Positions 43,964-51,538 of a stretch of DNA of 64,000 nt are shown here, piece by piece (the first letter of the stretch is position 1; the number at the start of each line of letters is the position of its first letter). The DNA is from Planctomycetota bacterium (GTDB taxonomy: Bacteria > Planctomycetota > PUPC01 > JACPCR01): assembly GCA_016179685.1 (NCBI GenBank), contig JACPCR010000071.1, forward strand, positions 1-64,000, in the 5' to 3' direction. The notes under the pieces are model-generated. The model was not told the DNA's origin and made no database searches. It saw only the letters and a list, made by a program, of their open reading frames with translations. The position numbers and the translations under genes are program-made.

Positions 43964-44970
43964 AATTTCCCCAGACCCGACTCCGACGTCTGCGGGCCCA
44001 CGAGGCCCTGAGGCGGATGGTCCAAGAGGCGGCACTTTCCGCGGACGACTTGATCCTGCCGCTTTTCGTGCGGCCGGGCCGCGGCGAGCGGCGTCCCATC
44101 TCCTCGATGCCGGGACATTACCAGTTTTCCGTGGATGAGCTGGTGAAGGAGGCCGAGGAGGCGCATCACATGGGTGTTCCGGCCATCATCCTGTTTGGCA
44201 TCCCGGAGTCCAAGGACGAAGCGGGTTCCCGGGCCTATGATCCGGCCGGCATCATCGCTCGGGCGGTAGAATCGGTGAAGAGGGCGGTCCCGGACATCCT
44301 CGTGATCACGGACGTATGCCTGTGCGAGTACACGAGCCACGGCCACTGCGGCGTGGTTCGGCGCGGCCCCGCGGCGGCAGCGGGCCAGCCGCCGCGCTTT
44401 GAAGTGGATAACGACGCCACGCTCGAACTCCTGGTGAAGGAAGCCCTGGTGCACGCCGGCGCCGGAGCGGACGGCGTCGCGCCGAGCGACATGATGGATG
44501 GGCGGGTCGGGGCCATCCGCCGAGCCCTGGATCAGGCGGGTCACGTGAACACGTTCATCCTGGCCTATTCGGCGAAGTATGCCTCGAGCTTCTACGGACC
44601 CTTCCGTGAGGCTGCGGAATCGCCTCCGCAGTTTGGCGACCGGCGGACGTACCAAATGGACCCTTCCAACAGTGACGAGGCGCTCCGGGAGGTCCGGCTC
44701 GATCTAGAGGAGGGGGCGGACATCGTCATGGTGAAGCCGGCGCTCGCCTATATGGACATCATCAGCCGGGTAAAGGAGGAGTTCCACGTGCCGGTGGCGG
44801 CCTACAACGTCAGCGGCGAATTCGCCATGGTGAAGGCCGCGGCGGCCAAGGGCTGGATTGACGAAAAGGCCGCCGTGCTGGAGATTCTCACCGGTCTCCG
44901 GCGCGCCGGAGCGGACCTGATCCTGACCTACTGGGCGAAGGACGTCGCTAAATGGTTGAGCACGCGTTAG
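43960..44970 (+). CDS. hemB: Delta-aminolevulinic acid dehydratase (porphobilinogen synthase)
   Basis: A 336-residue protein from ATG 43960 overlapping the ndk stop. It condenses two 5-aminolevulinate molecules to porphobilinogen in tetrapyrrole synthesis. The Schiff-base lysines are in [14 protein letters not shown] and VMVKPALAY. The cysteine cluster [12 protein letters not shown] is the zinc-site type rather than the Asp-rich magnesium type. Length and motifs are those of a complete enzyme. Co-expression with ndk is likely. Confidence 0.95.
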   Translation: MKFPQTRLRRLRAHEALRRMVQEAALSADDLILPLFVRPGRGERRPISSMPGHYQFSVDELVKEAEEAHHMGVPAIILFGIPESKDEAGSRAYDPAGIIARAVESVKRAVPDILVITDVCLCEYTSHGHCGVVRRGPAAAAGQPPRFEVDNDATLELLVKEALVHAGAGADGVAPSDMMDGRVGAIRRALDQAGHVNTFILAYSAKYASSFYGPFREAAESPPQFGDRRTYQMDPSNSDEALREVRLDLEEGADIVMVKPALAYMDIISRVKEEFHVPVAAYNVSGEFAMVKAAAAKGWIDEKAAVLEILTGLRRAGADLILTYWAKDVAKWLSTR

Positions 44971-45133
44971 ACTTCTCAGGTGTAACGATTGTGCGCCCGC
45001 TCCGTGGTCACCCGGAGGAGATGTTGAAAGGTGTCTGGTTTCGGGTGACAGTTGATTCCTAACACCTGATCCGCCTCTGGCGGGTCACCTATCCGATCCT
45101 TGTTGGGTTGCGGGTATCACCCGTCTTGAGGCA

Positions 45134-46228
45134 ATGCACATGCTCGATGAAAAGGCCGTTCTCGCTGCTCTGGGAAAGGTCATGGAGTCCGACCTGGGCC
45201 GAGACGTGGTGGCGCTCCAGATGGTGAAGGACCTTCAAGTCCGGGACAGCAAGGTGAGCTTCACCCTGGAATCGAAAAGCCCGCGTTTTCCTGGGGATCA
45301 GGCCATCGAGGCGGCCTGCCGCAAGGCGGTCGCGAGCTTGCCCGAGGTGGAAGAGGTGGAGATCCGGGGAACATTTGAGGTGACGTCGGCCCCCCGGAGG
45401 GACAACCGCGAGCTGATCCCGGAGGTGAAGAACTCGATCGCTGTGGCGAGCGGCAAGGGCGGCGTGGGCAAGTCAACGGTGGCCATCAATCTCGCGGTGA
45501 CCCTCGCCCGGATGGGTGCTCGGGTCGGTCTCCTCGACGCGGATATTTACGGTCCGAGCATTCCCATGATGGCGGGGATCAGCGGGGTCCAGAGCTTCGA
45601 GAGCGAGGGTGGGAAGATTGCCCCTGTGCGGGCCTGCGGGATCAAGGTCATGTCCATGGGATTCATCCTCCAGGAAGACCAGCCGGTGATCTGGCGAGGC
45701 CCCATGGTGCACCAAGCGCTCCGGCAGTTTCTGGGCGACGTGCATTGGGGCGAGCTGGATTACCTGGTCCTCGATCTGCCGCCCGGGACGGGGGACATCC
45801 AGCTCACGCTGGTGCAGTCGATCCCCCTGACGGGCTCGGTGATCACCTGCACGCCGCAGGACGTGGCGCTGCTGGACGCCAAGAAGGGGTTGAGGATGTT
45901 CCAGCAGGTGAACACGCAGATTCTGGGGATTGTGGAGAACATGAGCTGGTACGAGTGTCCGCATTGCGGGCAGCGGACGGACCTCTTCAGCCACGGGGGA
46001 GCGAAGGCAGCGGCGGCGGCCTTGCAGGTGCCGTTCCTGGGGGCCATTCCCATCGACGTCGAGGTCCGCGTCAGCAGCGACTCGGGCAAGCCCTATATGG
46101 CGGGCGAACACGACGACACGCCGGTGGGCAAGGCCTATCTGGAAGTCGCCCGCAACCTCACGTTGCAGATCAAGGTCCAAAATCACCGCAGCAGCCAGTC
46201 CAAGGTCTCCATCTCGATCAAACGCTAG
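45134..46228 (+). CDS. mrp: Mrp/NBP35-family Fe-S cluster carrier ATPase
   Basis: A 364-residue protein from ATG 45134 (ATG 45140 is also possible). Residues about 1-85 form the MIP18/DUF59 domain. The deviant Walker A GKGGVGKST (about residues 105-113) is typical of Mrp/ApbC. DADIYGPSIPMM and LDLPPGTGD follow, and the CxxC in YECPHCG binds the bridging cluster at the dimer interface. It loads Fe-S clusters onto apo-proteins; the erpA-like gene downstream has a related job. Its TAG stop is the start of a perfect hairpin. Confidence 0.93.
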   Translation: MHMLDEKAVLAALGKVMESDLGRDVVALQMVKDLQVRDSKVSFTLESKSPRFPGDQAIEAACRKAVASLPEVEEVEIRGTFEVTSAPRRDNRELIPEVKNSIAVASGKGGVGKSTVAINLAVTLARMGARVGLLDADIYGPSIPMMAGISGVQSFESEGGKIAPVRACGIKVMSMGFILQEDQPVIWRGPMVHQALRQFLGDVHWGELDYLVLDLPPGTGDIQLTLVQSIPLTGSVITCTPQDVALLDAKKGLRMFQQVNTQILGIVENMSWYECPHCGQRTDLFSHGGAKAAAAALQVPFLGAIPIDVEVRVSSDSGKPYMAGEHDDTPVGKAYLEVARNLTLQIKVQNHRSSQSKVSISIKR

Positions 46229-46273
46229 ACACCGGGCAGGGAAGTGCAGCCGCACTTCCCTGCCCGGTGTCTA
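46226..46273. repeat. Perfect 22-bp hairpin, AAGTGC-core family
   Basis: Arm 46226-46247 is the exact reverse complement of 46252-46273, loop AGCC. It begins with the TAG stop codon of mrp and ends in CTA, as the copy at 12012 does with its own gene. Between core and TAG are 13 bases in both copies, but the 13 bases differ. Confidence 0.85.
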
Positions 46274-46380
46274 AGAAGCGGTTGAAACGGCGAGGGCATA
46301 AGCTTATAATTAGGGTCCGTTGGAGTATTGCGTTGTCGCTTCTGCACGCCCGCCTTCCGATCCTATTCTCCAGGACATGT

Positions 46381-46416
46381 CCCTTCCGAACTTGTCCCTG
46401 TGGAAGGGGTTTTTTT
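46381..46416 (+). terminator. Rho-independent terminator candidate after mrp
   Basis: CCCTTCC (46381-46387) pairs with GGAAGGG (46402-46408), followed by a run of seven T (46410-46416). The 14-nt loop includes CTTGTCCC, a motif shared with other intergenic palindromes. It lies 150 bp after mrp. Confidence 0.6.
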
Positions 46417-46426
46417 GGACTTATCT

Positions 46427-46450
46427 CTTTGGGAGGGCCACCTCCCAAAG
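46427..46450. repeat. Perfect 10-bp hairpin
   Basis: CTTTGGGAGG (46427-46436) and CCTCCCAAAG (46441-46450) pair around GCCA, next to the terminator candidate. It may act on minus-strand transcripts, where a short T-rich run follows. Confidence 0.55.
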
Positions 46451-46582
46451 GGAAAAAGTTGGGACATGGGAGGAATCCCATTGGGATTCGGGGAGCGTCC
46501 GGCAGAGAAGTTTCGTGTGGCACTCGTAGGTGAGTGCCGCAGGTTTCTGAAGAACAGCGCGCATCCGTTGCGGATGGGCGCA

Positions 46583-46609
46583 TTTGAGGAAGCGCTTCGC
46601 TTCCTCAAA
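46583..46609. repeat. Perfect 12-bp hairpin in the erpA leader
   Basis: TTTGAGGAAGCG (46583-46594) pairs with CGCTTCCTCAAA (46598-46609) around CTT. It ends about 30 bp before the start of the erpA-like gene and might affect its translation. The AAGCG-CTTCGCTT centre resembles those near 39437 and 42360. Confidence 0.55.
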
Positions 46610-46641
46610 GGGAGCGATTTCCGGCACACAAGGAGTCCATC

Positions 46642-47007
46642 ATGGCAGAGGTCACAGCCCCCACGACAACTGAGGCGTCACCCATCAAGCTGACATCGGA
46701 GGCCATCCAAGAGATCAAGGTGATCTTGAAGGAGCAGGAGATGCCGGCGAGCACGGTCTTGAGGATCGGCATCGTCGGCGGCGGATGCTCTGGTTTTCAG
46801 TATCACATGGGACTCGAAGAATCAGCATCGGATGATGATGAGACGGTGGAAGCGGAGGGCGTGAAGATTGTGGTCGATCCGTTGAGCCTGCAATATTTGA
46901 GGGGTGTCACGATCGACTTTCAGGAGAGTATTCAGGGCCGAGGATTCGTCTTCGACAATCCCAACGCCAAGTCGACCTGCGGCTGCGGAAGTTCATTCAG
47001 CGTCTGA
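46642..47007 (+). CDS. erpA: A-type Fe-S carrier (ErpA/IscA/HesB family)
   Basis: A 121-residue protein from ATG 46642 with AAGGAG 6 nt upstream. The three cluster ligands are Cys in GGGCSGFQY and the pair in STCGCGSSF near the C-terminus. The about 14-residue Thr-rich N-terminal extension precedes the fold start (IKLTSEAIQEIK). It hands Fe-S clusters to target proteins. ErpA rather than IscA is suggested by overall pattern only. A strong terminator follows. Confidence 0.9.
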   Translation: MAEVTAPTTTEASPIKLTSEAIQEIKVILKEQEMPASTVLRIGIVGGGCSGFQYHMGLEESASDDDETVEAEGVKIVVDPLSLQYLRGVTIDFQESIQGRGFVFDNPNAKSTCGCGSSFSV

Positions 47008-47058
47008 AGTGCCCGCTCGACTGGGGCAACAGGGCACAGCCGCCTGGAGGGGCTTTTC

Positions 47059-47098
47059 ATGGCCTCCTTACGCCACGGCAAGAGGAGGCCATTTTTTT
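47059..47098 (+). terminator. Rho-independent terminator after erpA
   Basis: ATGGCCTCCT (47059-47068) and AGGAGGCCAT (47083-47092) form a perfect 10-bp stem with a 14-nt loop, followed by seven T (47092-47098). This is the clearest intrinsic terminator in the window, 50 bp after the stop codon. Confidence 0.85.
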
Positions 47099-47138
47099 GT
47101 ACCGGACCGCGATTTGCCGTAGATGTCGATGGGCGAGC

Positions 47139-47178
47139 AGACGAATTCGCGAGTGCACCTGCAAGGGAGAACTCGTCT
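47139..47178. repeat. Degraded AAGTGC-family hairpin
   Basis: The outer AGACGA/TCGTCT arms and the centre GAGTGCACCTGCA are recognisable, but the inner stem is interrupted by several mismatches. The arm sequence relates it to the copies at 28817 and 51077. The 70-bp dispersed element directly follows. Confidence 0.55.
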
Positions 47179-47179
47179 C

Positions 47180-47250
47180 CGTAATTTCTCAATGAGTTCG
47201 TGGAGATGGATCCGCTCGATTTCATAACCGATGATGATTCAGCACTTCAT
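47180..47250 (-). repeat. 70-bp dispersed element, copy 2
   Basis: Inverted relative to the copy at 39541-39611. Its 5'-to-3' minus-strand reading ends at the degraded hairpin, as the other copy ends at a different palindrome. The rest of 47100-47372 contains no other gene. Confidence 0.6.
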
Positions 47251-47372
47251 GGATTATCGCAGCGCAGCCCTGCACCGCAGCGAAGCGCATGTTGCATGGC
47301 GAAGCGCAGCCTCTCGCTTTTATCTTGTTTTTTCCATCCTCCCTGTTCTTTCCACGCGGAAGGGGTCTTCGC

Positions 47373-48305
47373 ATGCCACTTCGAAATGTCTTGATCGTCG
47401 GTTCGGGTCCCGCCGGCCTGACGGCGTCTATTTACGCCTCGCGGGCCCGGCTCGAGCCTCTGGTCATCGAGGGGGCATCCCGAGGCGGGCAGCTCATGAC
47501 GACGACGGAAGTGGAAAACTATCCCGGCTTCCCCGAAGGGATTCTCGGCCCCGACTTGATGGACATGACGAGGAAACAAGCGGAGCGATTTGGAACGGAA
47601 TTCATCACGCAAGATGCGACGGAGGTAGATTTTCGCGCCCGTCCCTTCCGGGTATGCGTCGGCCGCGACTGCTATGAAGCGAAGGCGGTGATCGTATCGA
47701 CGGGAGCGAGGTCTCGGACGCTGGGGCTGCCGGAGGAGTCTGTGCTGATGGGCCGGGGGCTCTCGACGTGCGCCACGTGCGACGGGGCCTTTTTCCGGAA
47801 TGCCCGTCTCATGGTGGTGGGTGGAGGCGACTCGGCGATGGAGGAATCCACGTTTCTGACCCGATTTGCCTCGAGCGTTCAGATCGTGCATCGGCGAGAC
47901 AAGCTGCGGGCCTCGGCCATCATGCAGGAGCGAGCGTTCAAGAATCCCAAGATTTCCTTCCTCTGGAACAGCACCATCGAGGCCATCCGTGACCTGACGA
48001 AGAACAAGGTCACGGGGGTCCGCCTGAAGAACCTCCAGACGGGCGAAGTGACGGAGCAAGCCATTGACGGGGTCTTCTACGCCCTGGGCCATATTCCGAA
48101 CACGGACCTTTTCAGGGGCCAATTGGACCTGGATGCGGCGGGGTATCTGGTGACCCGGCCGGGGGCGACGGCGACGAACATTCCGGGCGTTTTTGCTGCC
48201 GGGGACTGCGTGGACCACGTGTATCGTCAAGCGGTAACGGCGGCGGGCATGGGCTGCATGGCGGCCCTGGACGCGCAGCGTTATCTGGAGGCCCAAGCGC
48301 ACTGA
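47373..48305 (+). CDS. trxB: Thioredoxin reductase
   Basis: A 310-residue protein from ATG 47373 (GGAAGGGG 6 nt upstream); an upstream extension is not native. FAD-binding GSGPAGLTAS (residues about 9-18), the redox-active CATC (about 135-138), NADPH-binding GGGDSAMEE (about 152-160) and the C-terminal FAD motif GVFAAGDC are all present. It reduces thioredoxin with NADPH. A trxA gene lies 9 kb away at 57070. It seems complete and active. Confidence 0.95.
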   Translation: MPLRNVLIVGSGPAGLTASIYASRARLEPLVIEGASRGGQLMTTTEVENYPGFPEGILGPDLMDMTRKQAERFGTEFITQDATEVDFRARPFRVCVGRDCYEAKAVIVSTGARSRTLGLPEESVLMGRGLSTCATCDGAFFRNARLMVVGGGDSAMEESTFLTRFASSVQIVHRRDKLRASAIMQERAFKNPKISFLWNSTIEAIRDLTKNKVTGVRLKNLQTGEVTEQAIDGVFYALGHIPNTDLFRGQLDLDAAGYLVTRPGATATNIPGVFAAGDCVDHVYRQAVTAAGMGCMAALDAQRYLEAQAH

Positions 48306-48505
48306 GAGGCCCGGAATTTCAACTTTCTTTAGGCCCTCTGCAGTCCTGGGTGTTGCCGGCAGAGGCCGCGCGGGCACTCGGCGATGAATTCCGCGATGGT
48401 TTCCCCGCTCAGCGGGCCCGATGTTGACTTTGGGGTCCCGTTTTGGTAAAGATTCGTCCCCCGTCGAAGCGGATGGCGGGATGGAAGGATTCAAAGGAGT
48501 CACTC

Positions 48506-51079
48506 ATGGCACGATTTGCGCCTTGGATTCGCCGGCACCGACGCTGGGCTGTTCCTGTCTTTCTCCTGGCTGCCCTCACCACATTCGGCGTCGCGGGCGC
48601 CCTCCGAATACTCGCCGAGGACGCTTCAGGTCATGCCGAGAAGCCGTTCGAGTACTTCTCTTTCCTGACGAGCGATTCTTACGACGCCTTTGAGAAGACC
48701 ATGCTGTGGGTGGTCCTGGCGATAGCGGTGGCCGCGCTCGTCTACGCCCGGATGCTGGTGGGGCAGGTGAAGAACGCGGACACCGGCACGGACAAGATGA
48801 AGCGCGTGGCCGAGGCGACGCGGCAGGGTGCGAACGCCTACTTGTCCCAGCAATTCAAGCGCATCGCCCTGTTGATTGCCGTGATCACGGTCATCCTTTT
48901 CCTGACGAAGGCCGGTGAGGGTCACAACCATATCGCCTTCGGCCGAGCGGGCGCGTTCCTCATGGGGTCCCTGTTCAGTTGGATGGTGGGCTTTGTGGGG
49001 ATGCGGCTGGCGACGCAAGGCAACCTGCGGGTGGCAGCCGCGGCCAGGCGCAGCTACGGTTTGGCGATGCAGCTCGGATACCGCACGGGGACGATCACGG
49101 GGATGCTGACGGACGGTCTGGGCCTTCTGGGGGGCACTCTGATCTTCATGGCCTACGGGGAGAAGGCCTACGAAGCGCTGCTGGGCTTCGGATTCGGCGG
49201 CACGCTCCTGGCGCTCTTCATGCGGGTGGGCGGCGGGATATACACGAAGGCGGCGGACGTAGGGGCCGACTTGGTGGGCAAGATCGAGGCAGGGATTCCG
49301 GAGGATGATCCCCGGAATGCGGCGACGATTGCGGACAACGTGGGGGACAACGTAGGGGACTGTGCTGGGATGGCGGCGGACATTTTCGAGTCGTATGAGG
49401 TAACGATTGTAGCGGCGATGATCCTGGGCTTCGCCAGTTTCGGCCACAAGGGCGTTATTTTCCCCCTTCTGGTCCGCGCCATCGGCGTCATCGGCAGCAT
49501 CATCAGCACCTACAGCGTCCGGGCGGGCGAGAAGGACACATCGGACACGGCCTTGCATTCGGTGCATCGCGGCTTCCTCATCGGAAGCCTGATCAGCGTG
49601 GTGGGCTTCTTCGCGCTGGGCTTCGTCTACCTCAAGTTCGACACGGCCTATTTCGCCCAGTACACCACGACGCTGGGAGGGTTCGACGTCAACGGCGATG
49701 GGCAGGCCTCGATTGCCGAGCTTCCGGCCTGGGCCAACTTCGGGACGGGATATCTGGACATGAGGCCAGCCCTGACGTGCCTGATCGGCGTCTTCCTGGC
49801 CATGGCCCTGAACAAATGCACAAGCTACTTCACCCACACACAGTACTCGCCCGTCAAGTCCCTAGCGAAATCGTGTCAGACCGGCCATGCCACCAACATC
49901 ATCCAGGGTTTTGCGGTCGGCTACGAATCCACGGTGATTGCCATCCTGATCATCGCTGGGGCCATTCTGGGGTCGGTCCTGATCTACCAGGGGACGAGTC
50001 CGGTCTTCATTGCGTATGGCGTGGCCATGTGCGGCATCGGAATGTTGACGCTGACGGGGAACACGATCTCCATGGACGTCTTCGGGCCGGTGGCGGACAA
50101 TGCGAACGGGATCGGAGAGATGGGTTACGACAAGGAGGAGATGGAGAGAGAGGAAGCGGGGAGCTACCAGCGGTCGCGGCAGATTTTGGCGGACCTAGAT
50201 GCCGTGGGCAACACGACGAAGGCGGAGACGAAGGGGATCGCGATCGGATCGGCGGTCATCGCCGCGGTCTCCCTGTTCGCTTCGTTCATCGCCGTGATTG
50301 CCGTGGGGAGCGAGGACAAGATCGATCAGATGAGTCCGGCGCAATATGCGGCCGAGGCAGGGAAGCTGACGGTGGCCGAGCCGATGGTCTTCATCGGTTT
50401 CCTGATCGGCGGGGCGGTGCCGTTCCTTTTCAGCAGCATGTTGATCCGGGCCGTGGGCCGGGCAGCCTTCCTCATTGTCAAGGAGTGCCGAATCCAGTTC
50501 CGCGACAAGGAAATCTGGGCGGGCACGAAATCGCCGGACTACGGCCGGGTCGTAGGCATCTGCACGGCCTCGGCCCAGAAGGAGCTGATCGGGCCGGGGC
50601 TGCTGGCCATCATGTGCCCCTTGCTGGTGGGCTTTGCGCTGGGCCCCTATGCGCTGGGAGGCTTTCTAGCGGGCATGATCCTCGTGGGGCAGCTCTTGGC
50701 CGTGTTCATGGCCAACGCGGGCGGGGCCTGGGACAACGCCAAGAAGTCCATCGAGGATGGGCTCTATGGCGGAAAGGGCAGCGAGGCCCACAAGGCGGCG
50801 GTGACGGGCGACACGGTGGGGGATCCGCTCAAGGATACGGCGGGGCCTGCTGTGAACCCGTTGATCAAGGTGATGAACATGGTCAGCCTGATCGCCCTGC
50901 CGCTGGTGATGAAGTACAATATTCGTGCGAAGACCAGCGAGTTCATGCACGAGGTGAGCCCGTCGGTCGGTTGGGTGGTCGGCCTGATCGCTCTGGCGGC
51001 GATCATCTGGGCGGTCTGGCAGTCGAAACGCGAGACGGAAGAGATGAGGCAGATGGAGGAGGCGACTCGCCAGGCCTAG
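48506..51079 (+). CDS. hppA: Membrane-bound proton-pumping pyrophosphatase, K+-independent type
   Basis: An 857-residue protein from ATG 48506 with AAAGGAG 7 nt upstream. About 16 membrane helices are expected. The pyrophosphate site is visible in DVGADLVGKIE, DDPRNAATIADNVGDNVGD and GDTVGDPLKDTAGPAVN. The K+-dependence position reads GNTTKAE: Lys there marks the K+-independent class, while Ala marks the K+-dependent class. It couples PPi hydrolysis to H+ (possibly Na+) export. Its N-terminus has an extra helix and loop compared with typical members. Its TAG stop begins a chimaeric hairpin. Confidence 0.95.
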   Translation: MARFAPWIRRHRRWAVPVFLLAALTTFGVAGALRILAEDASGHAEKPFEYFSFLTSDSYDAFEKTMLWVVLAIAVAALVYARMLVGQVKNADTGTDKMKRVAEATRQGANAYLSQQFKRIALLIAVITVILFLTKAGEGHNHIAFGRAGAFLMGSLFSWMVGFVGMRLATQGNLRVAAAARRSYGLAMQLGYRTGTITGMLTDGLGLLGGTLIFMAYGEKAYEALLGFGFGGTLLALFMRVGGGIYTKAADVGADLVGKIEAGIPEDDPRNAATIADNVGDNVGDCAGMAADIFESYEVTIVAAMILGFASFGHKGVIFPLLVRAIGVIGSIISTYSVRAGEKDTSDTALHSVHRGFLIGSLISVVGFFALGFVYLKFDTAYFAQYTTTLGGFDVNGDGQASIAELPAWANFGTGYLDMRPALTCLIGVFLAMALNKCTSYFTHTQYSPVKSLAKSCQTGHATNIIQGFAVGYESTVIAILIIAGAILGSVLIYQGTSPVFIAYGVAMCGIGMLTLTGNTISMDVFGPVADNANGIGEMGYDKEEMEREEAGSYQRSRQILADLDAVGNTTKAETKGIAIGSAVIAAVSLFASFIAVIAVGSEDKIDQMSPAQYAAEAGKLTVAEPMVFIGFLIGGAVPFLFSSMLIRAVGRAAFLIVKECRIQFRDKEIWAGTKSPDYGRVVGICTASAQKELIGPGLLAIMCPLLVGFALGPYALGGFLAGMILVGQLLAVFMANAGGAWDNAKKSIEDGLYGGKGSEAHKAAVTGDTVGDPLKDTAGPAVNPLIKVMNMVSLIALPLVMKYNIRAKTSEFMHEVSPSVGWVVGLIALAAIIWAVWQSKRETEEMRQMEEATRQA

Positions 51080-51125
51080 GTGACGAGCTTGCAAGTGCAC
51101 CCGCACTTCCCCCGGCACGTGTACT
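51077..51125. repeat. Chimaeric AAGTGC-family element
   Basis: The intact core AAGTGC-ACCC-GCACTT (51093-51108) has a left arm starting at the hppA TAG stop that resembles the 28817 copy (GACGAGCTTGC). Its right arm ends CACGTGTACT, like the right arm of the 12012 copy. The two arms therefore do not pair with each other beyond the core. Confidence 0.7.
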
Positions 51126-51232
51126 CGGTGACGGATTCGCCCGTGCGGGCCCTGCGGGGATTTCAAGCCACGGTGAGCCCCAATCGCTCATTCCTCCGAT
51201 ATTCCCTTGGAATCGAACTGGAGTTGAAAGCC

Positions 51233-51532
51233 ATGCCGGCGACCGTCACGCAGACCGATGCGGCTCATGCCGTGCGACTGACGCCCCGGTATCGGGTGCT
51301 GGTCCACAACGACGACGTGACGCCGATGGACTATGTGGTCCGGGTCCTGAGGTCCATCTTCGGGCTCGAGCCGACGCACGCCGAGCAGGTGATGCTTGAA
51401 GCGCATCATACGGGTGTGGCCCTGGTGGCGGTTCTGCCGATCGAGCTGGCGGAATTCCGGATGGACCAGGCCCATTCCCTGGCGCGGACGGCTCGATATC
51501 CCCTGCGATTCAGTTGCGAGCCGGAGGCGTGA
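51233..51532 (+). CDS. clpS: ClpS adaptor protein
   Basis: A 99-residue protein from ATG 51233 (GGAG 10 nt upstream). The core YRVLVHNDDVTPMDYVVRVL and LEAHHTGVALVAVLPIELAE match the ClpS fold that hands N-degron substrates to ClpA-type chaperones. The Asn-Asp-Asp substrate pocket is intact. The N-terminal about 18 residues are a flexible tail. No clpA is nearby. alaS follows 6 bp after the stop, so they are likely co-transcribed. Confidence 0.9.
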   Translation: MPATVTQTDAAHAVRLTPRYRVLVHNDDVTPMDYVVRVLRSIFGLEPTHAEQVMLEAHHTGVALVAVLPIELAEFRMDQAHSLARTARYPLRFSCEPEA

Positions 51533-51538
51533 TTCCCC

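Noticed and set aside
12012..46273. Integron attC sites
   Set aside because: The hairpins lack the GTTRRRY/RYYYAAC core sites and the unpaired extrahelical bases of attC, and no integrase is present.
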